This document shows, in pieces, positions 1-8,244 of a stretch of 12,533 bases of DNA. A program made the translations under genes and the position numbers. How positions within the stretch are numbered: position 1 is the first letter of the stretch; each line of letters starts with the position of its first letter. Source of the stretch: Bacillota bacterium (GTDB taxonomy: Bacteria > Bacillota > Clostridia > Christensenellales > Aristaeellaceae); the NCBI GenBank assembly GCA_023459675.1, contig JAEWTC010000007.1:1-12533 (forward strand), in the 5' to 3' direction. The notes under the pieces are model-generated. The model was not told the DNA's origin and made no database searches. It saw only the letters and a program-made list of their open reading frames with translations.

Positions 1-1058
1 GATTCTAAAAGCGTCACCACGCGCTGGAAAAAGCGCAGCACGCGCCGCTGCGGCCAGCACTCGGCCTCAAACCGCTCCAGCATGGCGCGCCGCGCGGCCG
101 CGCTTTTTTTTGCGTCGCCGCCGGAAAGCGCGTCCGCGTATTGCATGGCGGCTTCGGAATCCTCGGCGTAATCCGTATCGCGGGGTTTTGCCGCGTCCAT
201 GCTTTCCAGGGTCACGGCCGTAAACAGGCTCTGCCCGATCACAATCCGCTCCGCCAGAACGCGCCGCAGCTTTTTGTGCGTTTTGCCGATCGCGGAAACG
301 GTCACCGCGCCGTCCAAACAGGCGCAGTGCAGCGGCAGGCTGCTTTGCGAAAGCGCCAGCCGGTACAGCGGCTCCTGCCAATCCGCCGCCGTGCCCTCCG
401 CCTGCTGCACCGCCAAAATCCGCTCGGCCGGCGTATCCCCCATGTATTCCTGCACAAACAGAACGCCGTCTCCGCCCAGCGTTTTGGTAAGTCCCGCCAG
501 GGACACCTTCTGCCATACGTCCGGCTCAACCCCCGCCGGATCCGCGTCCGCGGCGGGGGGCAGCGCGCCCGCGCAGAACAGGCACAGGCGCAGGCTCACG
601 CTTTGCAGGCCGTCTGGGGGCGCATCCGGAAACATATGGAACATGCGCGCCGCCACGCTTTGCTGCAGGCGTTCCTGCTGGCGGGCAACGAACTTTTCCT
701 TGAGCTTGTACAAGAGCTTTTCCAGCGTATCCTCGGACACGGGCTTCAGCAGATAATCGGCCGCCTGCGCGCGGATGGCGGCGGACACGTAGGCGAAGTC
801 CTGATAGCCGGACAGCACCACGATGGAACAATCCGGGTACAGGCGTTCCGCCTGCGCCATCAGCTTTACGCCGTCCATCACGGGCATGCGGATATCGGTA
901 AACAGCACGTCGATATGCTCGGTACGAAGCTTCTCCAGCGCTTCCTCGCCGTCGCCCGCCGTGGCCGCCACGCAGAAATCCGGGTCGATATGCTCAATCA
1001 GCCGCCTGGTGCGCCGAAGGACGGGAGGTTCGTCCTCAGCGATCAACACCCTGATCAT
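1..1058 (-). CDS. YesN-type response regulator, C-terminus cut off by window edge
   Basis: This is the cytoplasmic response regulator of the kinase encoded immediately upstream. The first 352 codons are present and open to the left edge. Residues 1-120 form a receiver domain: acidic pair E8-D9, phosphoacceptor D55 in FTDIRMPVMDG, S83 in VVLSGYQDF, and K105 in DYLLKPV. A helical linker (about 115-135, KLLYKLKEKFVARQQER) follows, then a less conserved middle region. In this family an AraC-type DNA-binding domain normally closes the protein; it would lie beyond base 1 and is not seen, so the AraC assignment is inference. The start ATG at 1058 lies inside the kinase gene, whose stop is at 1036-1038. 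The 23-bp overlap points to translational coupling. Its probable target is the transporter promoter near 8216-8276, which carries 21-bp-spaced repeats. Confidence 0.88.
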   Translation of the reverse strand, partial: MIRVLIAEDEPPVLRRTRRLIEHIDPDFCVAATAGDGEEALEKLRTEHIDVLFTDIRMPVMDGVKLMAQAERLYPDCSIVVLSGYQDFAYVSAAIRAQAADYLLKPVSEDTLEKLLYKLKEKFVARQQERLQQSVAARMFHMFPDAPPDGLQSVSLRLCLFCAGALPPAADADPAGVEPDVWQKVSLAGLTKTLGGDGVLFVQEYMGDTPAERILAVQQAEGTAADWQEPLYRLALSQSSLPLHCACLDGAVTVSAIGKTHKKLRRVLAERIVIGQSLFTAVTLESMDAAKPRDTDYAEDSEAAMQYADALSGGDAKKSAAARRAMLERFEAECWPQRRVLRFFQRVVTLLE

Positions 1059-2874
1059 CGTTAAGCCCTCCAATCCGCACCACGGTGCCGCCTTCCGGCG
1101 GGTTTTCGATTGCGTAGGTCGGCGGCGTATTCTGCAACAGCGTCAGCCGCAAAATGCTGTTGATCAGCCCCATACCCTCCGCCTTCAGGCTTTCGAAGCT
1201 ACCGGACATATCCCGCGCGAAGGAGGTTACGCGCCGGTTGATCTCTTCGATCTTGATGCGGGAGATGCCCACGCCGTTGTCCTGCACGGTAAGCTCCCAC
1301 CCGCCGCTCATGCGCCGCAGGCGGATTTCGATACGCCACGGCGGGCGGCAGTTAACGAAGCCGTGCTTAAAGCAGTTCTCCGCCAGCGGCTGCACGACAA
1401 GCTTGGGCACGAGGATAGAAAGCGCATCCGCATCCGCCTCCACGGTATAGGAAAAGCGGTTTTCATAGCGTTCCTTCATCAAATCCAGATAGTTGCGCGT
1501 ATGCTGCAGCTCATGCTCGAAGCTCACGCGGTCGCTGTGATAATCGGCGATGTAGCGCATCATCTCCGTCAGCTTCATGCACATGGCAACGGTGCGCGGG
1601 CTTTGCTCCTCCTCGCCGGATTCCACGATGGCGGAGAGCATGTTGTAGAGGAAATGCGGGTTCATCTGCGATTGCAGCGCCCGCAGGTAGGCGCGCATTT
1701 CAAAGGAAATAGACTTGTTGATGCGCACGAGCATCTGCCGGTAGGCCAGGTCCAGCATTTTCAGCTCTTCCACGGAATATTCCCGCTCCGGCGAGGTGAG
1801 GACGCTGCCGATGTTGTGGAGGCTGATGTTGCCGATATCCTGCGACAGCGTGGTGAGCGGCTTGGCAATGTAATCCGCCGTCAGGTTGATGGCGAGCAGC
1901 AGTAAAATGAGCAGCCCCGCGCATACGCCGATCATCATGTAATAGCTGCCCATATAGGGCTCGTTGAGCCGCGCGGTGGGAATGAGGCAGCATAACAGCC
2001 AGTTGGACGGGGCAACCTGCGCGATGATCGCCAGCTTCCGTTCGCCGTTTTCCGTGATGTAGCGCGTCGCCGCCTGCGCGCCACCCCCGGCGGCGAGGGA
2101 ATACAGCTCCGGCGCGAGCGGCGCAGCCGAACGGGCGCCGTCCGCCGCGTAGATAACGGCGCCGTCCGCGCCCAGCAGGAGATACTCCGCGCCTTGCTCG
2201 CCGGCGGCCAGGAAATCATACTCCGCGAACATGTTCGCATCCATTTCAATGGAAAGAACGGCGAACACCTTCGCCGTGTACGGCGGAGAGAACGCGCGCA
2301 GCACCGTGAAGGTGTTGGATTTGGGGTTGTTGGACCAGCGGTCCGGCTGGGGGTTTAGAATCAGGCGGCGCGAAGGGCTTTGCCCCAGAAGCTCCATGGT
2401 GGAAAGGATCGCCTGCTTGCCGCTTAGAATTTCCGCAACCTTCGCCGGGGTTTCGTACAGCGGCCCGGTGGCTACGAAATCGCCCGCCTGGTTGTAAATG
2501 GAGATGCGGGCGGCAAACGCGTCGGTGCCGTTGATGCTTGCGAGAATGGATTCGGCGCGGATGCCGTCGAGCAGATTATCGGTAAAGTAGTTGCCCTCGT
2601 CCAAATCCGAGGACAGGAGCACGAAGAAGTTCAGCAGCTCGTTGTTGGAAATCACCTGCGTTGCCAGCTGATCCACGCGCGCCAAAATCTGCTCCAGCTC
2701 CGAAAGGTTGGCGGCATAGAGCTGCTGGCGGTGATACACCTCCGTTTCGCGGTTGAGCCGCGACGTGGTGGCGATCAAAAACGCGCCGAAGATGAGCACA
2801 ACGCAAAAGCCCACCACGGCATACGAAAGGAACAGCTTGTTTTTGAACGGCCGGGTGGAGAATAGGCGTTTCAT
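1036..2874 (-). CDS. Membrane sensor histidine kinase, YesM/LytS-like (His_kinase family)
   Basis: The protein has 612 residues and is anchored by two membrane segments (about 14-36 and 310-335). They enclose an extracytoplasmic sensor region of about 270 residues with a layout like Cache domains. A HAMP-like linker follows (about 336-390). The kinase core has the phosphoacceptor box MNPHFLYN with H407, the N-box PLAENCFKHGF around N500, the G1 box DNGVGI at 532-537 and the G2 box GMGL at 567-570, so all catalytic motifs are intact. It should phosphorylate D55 of the overlapping response regulator. The ATG at 2874 lies 3 bp after the stop of the ASRT-like gene, with AAGG inside that gene's end as ribosome site. 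Kinases of this type next to CUT2 transporters commonly sense the transported sugar, directly or through the binding protein; which applies here is unknown. Confidence 0.93.
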   Translation of the reverse strand: MKRLFSTRPFKNKLFLSYAVVGFCVVLIFGAFLIATTSRLNRETEVYHRQQLYAANLSELEQILARVDQLATQVISNNELLNFFVLLSSDLDEGNYFTDNLLDGIRAESILASINGTDAFAARISIYNQAGDFVATGPLYETPAKVAEILSGKQAILSTMELLGQSPSRRLILNPQPDRWSNNPKSNTFTVLRAFSPPYTAKVFAVLSIEMDANMFAEYDFLAAGEQGAEYLLLGADGAVIYAADGARSAAPLAPELYSLAAGGGAQAATRYITENGERKLAIIAQVAPSNWLLCCLIPTARLNEPYMGSYYMMIGVCAGLLILLLLAINLTADYIAKPLTTLSQDIGNISLHNIGSVLTSPEREYSVEELKMLDLAYRQMLVRINKSISFEMRAYLRALQSQMNPHFLYNMLSAIVESGEEEQSPRTVAMCMKLTEMMRYIADYHSDRVSFEHELQHTRNYLDLMKERYENRFSYTVEADADALSILVPKLVVQPLAENCFKHGFVNCRPPWRIEIRLRRMSGGWELTVQDNGVGISRIKIEEINRRVTSFARDMSGSFESLKAEGMGLINSILRLTLLQNTPPTYAIENPPEGGTVVRIGGLNDDQGVDR

Positions 2875-2877
2875 GCG

Positions 2878-3249
2878 CTACCTTGGATACGCCATCGTAG
2901 TCATAAACGACGCGGGGCCGTCGGTGGTATCGGCGCGGGAATACTGCACCGCAACGGGCACGGACGATAGCACGTGGGCGGCATAGGGTACGCCCTTGGG
3001 CACGGGATTGCCGTCCGTATCCAGCTGTTTATCCATGCGGATATGATGGGTGCGCCGCGCGGCGCAGGCGGCGGGCAAAAGCCGTACCGGCTCCCGGTTC
3101 TCAAAATACAGCGTGATGAGGATTTCCGCGTCCGCATCCCCGGTGTTGAGCACGCAGATGCTTTCGTGGCTTACGTAATGCTTGCTCTGGGTGAGTTCCG
3201 GATAGTACATGTCGGGAATGAGCCATTCCTGTTTTCCGATGTGCTGCAT
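2878..3249 (-). CDS. ASRT-family small-molecule-binding protein (sensory rhodopsin transducer-like)
   Basis: This is a soluble protein of 123 residues without signal peptide or membrane segment. It matches, from memory, the Anabaena sensory rhodopsin transducer along nearly its whole length: W9 near the start, SHESICVLNTGDADAE (27-42), ITLYF (45-49), EPV (53-55), ARRTHHIR (64-71), VPVAVQYSRAD (97-107) and a terminal MAY. The length is close to that of the Anabaena protein, about 125 residues. Family members are beta-sandwich proteins proposed to bind sugars or related metabolites; no rhodopsin gene is seen here. It is the first gene of the module with the kinase and regulator, so an intracellular ligand sensor role is plausible but unproven. 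I chose ATG 3249 over ATG 3261 because AAAGGA sits directly against the upstream ATG but at a workable distance from this one. Confidence 0.85.
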   Translation of the reverse strand: MQHIGKQEWLIPDMYYPELTQSKHYVSHESICVLNTGDADAEILITLYFENREPVRLLPAACAARRTHHIRMDKQLDTDGNPVPKGVPYAAHVLSSVPVAVQYSRADTTDGPASFMTTMAYPR

Positions 3250-3281
3250 GCAGTTTTCCATCCTTTGCTGTGTATGCCCCC

Positions 3282-3310
3282 ATTATAGTACGGGCTTAGC
3301 CGCAGCGCAA
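3282..3310 (-). promoter_or_regulatory. Promoter for the ASRT-kinase-regulator module
   Basis: On the minus strand a perfect TATAAT (3282-3287) lies 17 bp from TTGCGC (3305-3310), which matches the -35 consensus at three of six positions. The predicted start point near 3275 gives a leader of about 25 bases to the ATG at 3249. It follows the terminator at 3428-3461, so the sensory genes can be expressed apart from the transporter. Confidence 0.7.
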
Positions 3311-3427
3311 CCGCCCGCCGGGCGCATGGAAAGGCTTTGCGGTTTGCGCTCCCGCGCAGTTTTTCGCCTCGCGCGCCGGTGCGTGAAGCGCCAGAAAGCC
3401 ATAGGAACGGTATAATGGGCGGAAAGA

Positions 3428-3461
3428 GCGGGCGGGCCAGGCCGAAGCCAAGCCCGCCCGC
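3428..3461 (-). terminator. Rho-independent terminator after the binding-protein gene
   Basis: A perfect 10-bp GC stem (GCGGGCGGGC with GCCCGCCCGC) encloses an inner GGC-TTCG-GCC mini-hairpin. On the minus strand it is followed by TCTTTCC. It lies about 30 bases after the stop of the gene at 3492-4490. The T-tract is imperfect, so some read-through into the sensory module is possible. Confidence 0.7.
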
Positions 3462-3491
3462 AGCCTTTGAGGCTAAACAGAGAGTTTCGGT

Positions 3492-4490
3492 TTAATACAC
3501 GTCTTTCCAGGCGTCGATGTTCTCGGCGGTGAAGCAATACGGGTCGCCCACGATGGTGAAGGGGTTGCCGTTGGCGTCCGCCAGAATGGTGATGGTGCCC
3601 AGGCGGCCCGCCTCAAACGTTGCGCCTTCCGTGGGTACGAAGCCTTCCACGAGGTTATAGGCGGCATAGCCCGCGACCAGGCCCAGATCGATGGGGTTCC
3701 ACAGGTACATGCCTTCGCACACGCCCGCGGTGATGTATTCGGCCATCTCGGAGGGCAGGCCCAGGCCGGTCAGCTTGATGACGCCGGTGAGGCCGTTATC
3801 CTGGATGCAGTTGGCGGCGGCGGCAATGCCCACGGTGGTGGGAGAGATGACGCCCTTGAGTTCCGGATAGCTGTCGATCAGGCCCTGCATTTCCTGATAG
3901 GACTTGTCGGTGAGGTCGTCGCCGTAGGCGATGGTCACCAGTTCCATCTTGGCGTAGGCGGGGTCTTTGAGCTCTTCCTGCATCCACTTGATCCAGGTGT
4001 TCTGGTTGTCGTGGGTGGAGGCGGAGGACAGAATGGCGATCTGGCCTTCGTAGCCGATCTGCTTGGCGATCTCGCGCACCTGCACGCGGCCGATGTTCTC
4101 GGCAACGGACGGGTCGATGTTGAGCTCACGGCCTTCGGGAAGTACGGCGGAGTCCCATGAGAGAACGTTGATGCCCTTCTCCATGGCGGACTGCAGCACG
4201 GGCACAAGCCCCGCGGCATCGTTGGAGGACACGGCGATCGCGTCCACACCCTGCTGGATGAAGCCTTCGATGATCTGGATCTGGCCTTCGTTGGAGCTGT
4301 CGGCGGGGCCGTTGTGCACGAGGGTGAAGCCCAGCGCGTCGGCGGCTTCCTGGAAGCCCTTGACGGCGGCTTCGAAGAACGGGTTGCCGGTTTGCTTGTA
4401 CACGACGCCGATGGTCACTGCGCCTGCTGCGGCGGGAATGAGCAGCAAGAGCATCACGGCGGCCAGCACGAGAGACAGTAGTTTACGCAT
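3492..4490 (-). CDS. rhaS: Sugar ABC transporter solute-binding protein, RhaS (rhamnose) type
   Basis: This is an exported binding protein of 332 residues that delivers a sugar to the permease pair encoded upstream. A Sec signal peptide (about 1-24, ending PAAAGA) precedes a type I periplasmic-binding fold. Motifs match, from memory, rhamnose-binding RhaS proteins rather than ribose RbsB or AI-2 LsrB: VSSNDAAGLVPVL (88-99), SWDSAVLPEGREL (111-123), YGDDLTDKSYQE (189-200), TGLGLPSEM (241-249), LWNPIDLG (263-270), AGRLG and a C-terminal ENIDAWKDVY. The start is firm: AAGGAGG lies nine bases before ATG 4490. Unusually for a presumed Gram-positive, there is no lipobox cysteine. The gene stands last in the transporter operon, 67 bases after the second permease. 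The RhaS here is the transporter component, not the E. coli regulator of the same name. Rhamnose specificity is inferred from family. Confidence 0.9.
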   Translation of the reverse strand: MRKLLSLVLAAVMLLLLIPAAAGAVTIGVVYKQTGNPFFEAAVKGFQEAADALGFTLVHNGPADSSNEGQIQIIEGFIQQGVDAIAVSSNDAAGLVPVLQSAMEKGINVLSWDSAVLPEGRELNIDPSVAENIGRVQVREIAKQIGYEGQIAILSSASTHDNQNTWIKWMQEELKDPAYAKMELVTIAYGDDLTDKSYQEMQGLIDSYPELKGVISPTTVGIAAAANCIQDNGLTGVIKLTGLGLPSEMAEYITAGVCEGMYLWNPIDLGLVAGYAAYNLVEGFVPTEGATFEAGRLGTITILADANGNPFTIVGDPYCFTAENIDAWKDVY

Positions 4491-4557
4491 GATAGATTTC
4501 CTCCTTCTTAAATTGGGGTCGACTATCGCAGCGGGTTTACGCGCCCCGCCGGATTTC

Positions 4558-5562
4558 TCAGGAATGCAGGGTCAGAAGCTGCCGGCGCTTCACCTGCCGC
4601 CGCTGCCGGATCGTCTGAAAGACGTTTGGCAGCAGCACCATGCCGATCAGCAGCACGCCGATGGCGAGGTTTAGGATAAACGAGTCGTTGTATGCGATCA
4701 TCAGTCCGTTTTTCAGGCACGTAAGCAGCACGAGGGACAATAACACCCCCGGCACCGAGCCCTTGCCGCCGGACGTGGAAGCGCCGGAGAGCACCGCAAC
4801 GGCGATCGCCTGCATTTCATACCCGGCGGCGATGTTGTATTTCACCGAACCCGTGCGGCTGAGCAGCATGATGCCGCCCACGGCAGCCAAAAGGCCGTTT
4901 AAGGTAAACACGAGAACCTTCATGCGGTCCGTGCGGATGCCGGAATAGCGCGCGGTGATGGGGTTGGTGCCGGTAGCAAACAGACGGCGGCCAAACGCCG
5001 TGTGGTGCAGCAGCACGTAAAACAACGGGAAGATGACCAGCAGGCACAAAAGCATCACCGGCACGCCGCCCAGGACGCTGCCGTAGCCCAGCGTTTTGGA
5101 GAACCAGCCGGGGAAGCCGCCCGCGGCGCTGTCCTTCAGAATGATGTAAGCGATGCCGCGGTAGATGGTCAGCGTGGACAGCGTGATGATCATGGGGAAC
5201 AGCTCCTTGAACTTCACCACCAAAACCCCGTTGATCAGCCCGCAGACCATGCCCGTGAGCAGCGCGAGCGCGGCCGCCGCCCAGAATGGCACGCCGCTGC
5301 CCGCGTTGTAGGCGACGCCCATCACTGTAACCGAAAGCGCGGCGGTAGAGCCGATGGAGATGTCGATATCGCCCAGGATCAGCACCATCATGGTGCCGAT
5401 CGCCATAAACCCGATATCCACCACGTAGACGCGGGTTTGATCCAGCAGCTTCAGCGCCGTATAGCTGTCCCCGAGCTTGACGCGGAAGAAGGCGTAGACC
5501 AGCACCGTGAGGGCTACGACGAGCCACTCCCAGCGGAAGAAAATCCGGCGGAACGTTTTCAT
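4558..5562 (-). CDS. CUT2 sugar ABC transporter permease (second permease)
   Basis: This is an integral membrane permease of 334 residues in the branched-chain/ribose (BPD_transp_2, CUT2) family, with about eight to ten hydrophobic segments. Family signatures are LILGDIDISIGS (61-72), INGVLVVKF (110-118), ITLSTLTIYRGIAYI (126-140) and SGGKGSVPG (264-272). A stretch around GGFPGWFSKTLGYGSVLG resembles the RhaQ subunit of rhizobial rhamnose transporters more than RhaP, but the subunit name is not secure. With the preceding permease it should form the membrane channel heterodimer. ATG 5562 follows the stop of that gene (5564-5566) after one base, and GGAGGAAG within its end serves as ribosome site. 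The C-terminus is short, basic and cytoplasmic (RQRRQVKRRQ). Confidence 0.92.
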   Translation of the reverse strand: MKTFRRIFFRWEWLVVALTVLVYAFFRVKLGDSYTALKLLDQTRVYVVDIGFMAIGTMMVLILGDIDISIGSTAALSVTVMGVAYNAGSGVPFWAAAALALLTGMVCGLINGVLVVKFKELFPMIITLSTLTIYRGIAYIILKDSAAGGFPGWFSKTLGYGSVLGGVPVMLLCLLVIFPLFYVLLHHTAFGRRLFATGTNPITARYSGIRTDRMKVLVFTLNGLLAAVGGIMLLSRTGSVKYNIAAGYEMQAIAVAVLSGASTSGGKGSVPGVLLSLVLLTCLKNGLMIAYNDSFILNLAIGVLLIGMVLLPNVFQTIRQRRQVKRRQLLTLHS

Positions 5563-5563
5563 G

Positions 5564-6646
5564 CTAAATCTTCCTCCTCTTGAGCTCGCGCCGGATGTTC
5601 ACCCGCCGCAGCAGCACGTTGGAAACGACGGCGATCAGGATTAAAAGCCCCTGAATGAGCTTTTTCCAGAACTCCGCCTCGCCGGTCAGGCGCATCATGG
5701 GCAGGCCGTTGTTGATCACGCCGATCATCAGCGCGCCCAGCAGCACCGCCGTAATTTTCCCGCTGCCCCCGGTTACCGATACGCCGCCGATGACGCAGGC
5801 GGCGATGACGTACATCTCGTAGCCCATCTTCAGGTCCTGCGTGATTTTGGTGTCGTGGGAGCCGAACATCATGCCCGCAAGCCCCGCCAGCACGCCCATC
5901 AGGATATGCGCAAGCAGGATGGTGCGGTTTGCGTTGATCCCGCGCATTTCCGCGGCCTCGCGGTTGGAGCCTACGGCATACAGGTGCCGCCCCGCGCGGA
6001 AATAGGTGACGAACAGGAAAACGAGCAGCAGGCAGAGCAGCATGATCCACGTTTGCGTGTTGATCCCCAGCACGTCCGTGCGGGCGAAAGCCACGAACGA
6101 GTCCGTCATATCCTTCTTGTATACGGCCTGGCCGTCGGAAACCACGTGGGCGAAACCGTATAGAATGTACTGCATGCCAAGCGTCGTCACCACCGGCAGC
6201 ACCCGCCCGTAGGCGATGACCACGCCGTTCAACGCGCCGCAAAGCCCGCCGATCCCCATGGCGATCAGCACTGTGAAAAGCAGCGGCATGCCAGTTTTCA
6301 CGCGTACCGCGGTTTCCAGCCCGTCCACAAGCACGGTGGTATCGGAAACGGTCAGGGAGTTTCGCATCATCATCGCCGCGATCATCGCCGACAGCGCCAT
6401 GATGCCGGTGACGGAGATATCGATCGAGCCGACCAAAAGCACGCACATCATGCCCGCCGCCAGCACAAACAGCGGCGCGGTGTCCTTCAAGATGAACAGC
6501 ATTTTATCGCCCGTGAGAAACAAAGGGTTGCGAAGCCCCACAACGCCGATCAGCACCAAAAGAATGAGCACAAGCCCGATCTCGCGGTGGCGGGAGAACA
6601 GGGTAATGAAGGAGGCCTGCAGCCGTTTTTCGCGTTTCATGCCCAT
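5564..6646 (-). CDS. CUT2 sugar ABC transporter permease (first permease)
   Basis: This 360-residue integral membrane permease is the partner of the gene that follows. The BPD_transp_2 signatures are clear: LLVGSIDISVTG (70-81), LNGVVIAYG (139-147), VTTLGMQYILYG (153-164) and CVIGGVSVTGGSG (284-296). A hydrophilic insert at about 97-118 (SDTTVLVDGLE and neighbours) lengthens an extracytoplasmic loop relative to its partner. The ending FWKKLIQGLLILIAV resembles the RhaP type, but this is a weak basis for naming. Two starts are possible, ATG 6646 or ATG 6640 (MGMKREK), both served by GGAGTAGGGGGG. The stop of the ATPase gene lies six bases upstream, so the genes are tightly linked. Confidence 0.92.
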   Translation of the reverse strand: MGMKREKRLQASFITLFSRHREIGLVLILLVLIGVVGLRNPLFLTGDKMLFILKDTAPLFVLAAGMMCVLLVGSIDISVTGIMALSAMIAAMMMRNSLTVSDTTVLVDGLETAVRVKTGMPLLFTVLIAMGIGGLCGALNGVVIAYGRVLPVVTTLGMQYILYGFAHVVSDGQAVYKKDMTDSFVAFARTDVLGINTQTWIMLLCLLLVFLFVTYFRAGRHLYAVGSNREAAEMRGINANRTILLAHILMGVLAGLAGMMFGSHDTKITQDLKMGYEMYVIAACVIGGVSVTGGSGKITAVLLGALMIGVINNGLPMMRLTGEAEFWKKLIQGLLILIAVVSNVLLRRVNIRRELKRRKI

Positions 6647-6652
6647 GCCCCC

Positions 6653-8152
6653 CTACTCCGTTTTTTCCGTGGGCAGCGCGGCCGCCAGCACGGCTTCCTG
6701 CGTGGCCCCGCTCTTTGGGATGGTCGCGGATACGCGGCCTTCGCGCATCACCACAATGCGGTCGCACAGGTTTACCACCTCGGGCATCTCCGAGGAAATC
6801 ATCAGGATGCCGTACCCCTGCGCCGCCAGCTCGCACATCAGCTCATAGATCTGCGCCTTGCTGCCAACGTCCACACCCTTGGTGGGCTCGTCCATGATCA
6901 GTATTTTGGAATCCCCGCTCAACAGCTTCCCGATGACCACCTTCTGCTGATTGCCCCCCGAAAGCGACGACGCAGGCGTTTCCACAGAAACGGCGCGCAC
7001 CTTGAGGAGATCGAAAAACTTCCGGCTCTCCGCCTGTTCCAGCACCGGGCGGATGAGCCTGCGGCGCGTGTAGCGGCGGATGGTGGGAAGCGTGATGTTG
7101 TGGTTGATCGACCACGGCATGAACAGCCCCTGCTTTTGCCGGTCCTCGGGCAGCATGCCGATGGAGTGGGCCAGCGCGTCGTACGGGCTTTTGATGCTCA
7201 CGCGGCTGCCGCGGATATAGACCGCGCCGGTACACGCGGTCACGCCGCAGATCGCCTGCACCACCTCGGTGCGGCCCGCGCCCACCAGGCCCGTAAGGCC
7301 CAGAATTTCGCCCTCGTGCAGCGTAAAGCTGATATCCGCAAAATGCCCCGTCTGCGCCAGCCCTTCCACGCGCAACAGCTCCGCGCCGATGGGGTTTTGC
7401 TTCACGGGGAAGAACTGGTCGATGGAACGGCCCACCATGTGGCGGACAAGCTCGGTATCGGTGACGTCCCCGATGTTCCAGGTGCCGATGTACTGGCCGT
7501 CCCGCAGGATGCTCACGCGGTCCGCCAGCTTGAAGGTATCCTCGAAGCGGTGGGAGATCAGGATAATGGAAACGCCCTGCTCCCGCAGCAAACGGGCGAT
7601 GGCATACAGCTCTTCGGACTCCTGCCGGGTGAGCGCCGCCGTCGGCTCATCCATAATCAGAATTTTCATGTTCTGGGACAGCGCTTTGGCGATCTCTACC
7701 ATCTGCTGCTGGGCAATGCTGAGCACGCCCATAAGATCGGTGGGTTTCACGGAAGCGCCCATACGGTTTAAAAGCTCCTGTGCCGCCTGGTTGGTTTTCT
7801 TCCAATCAATGCTTTTAAGGCCTTTGCGCAGCTTCTCATGCCCCATGAAGATGTTTTCGGCAACGGTGAGATCGGGGTAAATCGCCAGATGCTGATAGAT
7901 GGCGGCGATGCCGTGGCGGGCCGCCACCAGCGGATTATGCATCGCGATTACATTGCCTTCCAGAATAATTTCGCCGCCGTCGGGCTGATGCACGCCGGTG
8001 AGCACCTGAATGAAGGTGGATTTCCCAGCGCCGTTTTCACCCATGAGCGCATGAATTTCCCCCGGCAGCAGGGTAAAGCTGACCCTGTCCAGCGCTTTCA
8101 CGCCGGGGAACGTTTTGGTGATATCTTTCATCTCCAGCAGAAATTCGCTCAT
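6653..8152 (-). CDS. CUT2 sugar ABC transporter ATP-binding protein (two cassettes)
   Basis: This cytoplasmic ATPase of 499 residues has two fused nucleotide-binding domains, as in RbsA, MglA and rhizobial rhamnose RhaT. Domain 1 has Walker A GENGAGKST (38-46), Q87, the signature LSIAQQQ (144-150), Walker B ILIMDEP (164-170) and H201. Domain 2 has the degenerate Walker A GLVGAGRTE (288-296), LSGGNQQ (397-403) and ILIMDEP (417-423). Serine replaces the H-loop histidine (MISSEMPE), as is usual in this family, so the second site is probably weak or inactive. The frame stays open upstream to 8287, but ATG 8152 was chosen: it gives the family-typical MSEFLLEMKDITKTFPGVKAL start and has GGAAAGG nearby, while the longer version would translate the promoter region. 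It is the first gene of the transporter operon. Confidence 0.94.
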   Translation of the reverse strand: MSEFLLEMKDITKTFPGVKALDRVSFTLLPGEIHALMGENGAGKSTFIQVLTGVHQPDGGEIILEGNVIAMHNPLVAARHGIAAIYQHLAIYPDLTVAENIFMGHEKLRKGLKSIDWKKTNQAAQELLNRMGASVKPTDLMGVLSIAQQQMVEIAKALSQNMKILIMDEPTAALTRQESEELYAIARLLREQGVSIILISHRFEDTFKLADRVSILRDGQYIGTWNIGDVTDTELVRHMVGRSIDQFFPVKQNPIGAELLRVEGLAQTGHFADISFTLHEGEILGLTGLVGAGRTEVVQAICGVTACTGAVYIRGSRVSIKSPYDALAHSIGMLPEDRQKQGLFMPWSINHNITLPTIRRYTRRRLIRPVLEQAESRKFFDLLKVRAVSVETPASSLSGGNQQKVVIGKLLSGDSKILIMDEPTKGVDVGSKAQIYELMCELAAQGYGILMISSEMPEVVNLCDRIVVMREGRVSATIPKSGATQEAVLAAALPTEKTE

Positions 8153-8215
8153 CGTTTCCGGCCTTTCCGTGCGATTTGGAACCGCCTGCCAAGAAGCGGA
8201 CACTGATCTGAGCCT

Positions 8216-8244
8216 ATCGTAATTTATCTGTTTCGGAATGAAAA
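8216..8244 (-). promoter_or_regulatory. Putative transporter operon promoter
   Basis: On the minus strand TTTTCA (8239-8244) and TACGAT (8216-8221) are separated by 17 bp, each matching consensus at four of six positions. Such a weak core suits an activator-dependent promoter. It lies in a short AT-rich island and leaves a leader of roughly 55 bases to ATG 8152. The direct repeats at 8248-8276 lie immediately upstream of its -35. Confidence 0.5.

Noticed and set aside
141..1064. Long plus-strand open frame antisense to the response regulator, and similar long antisense frames at 823-1905, 6587-7771 and 8299-9138
   Set aside because: They are histidine, arginine and alanine-rich shadows of GC-rich coding genes on the minus strand, with no domains or ribosome sites of their own.
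3405..3420. A perfect TATAAT on the plus strand (3411-3416), which could start an antisense RNA towards the binding-protein gene
   Set aside because: No -35-like hexamer at 16-18 bp (the bases there read GCGCCA and neighbours) and no extended TG, so a promoter is not supported.
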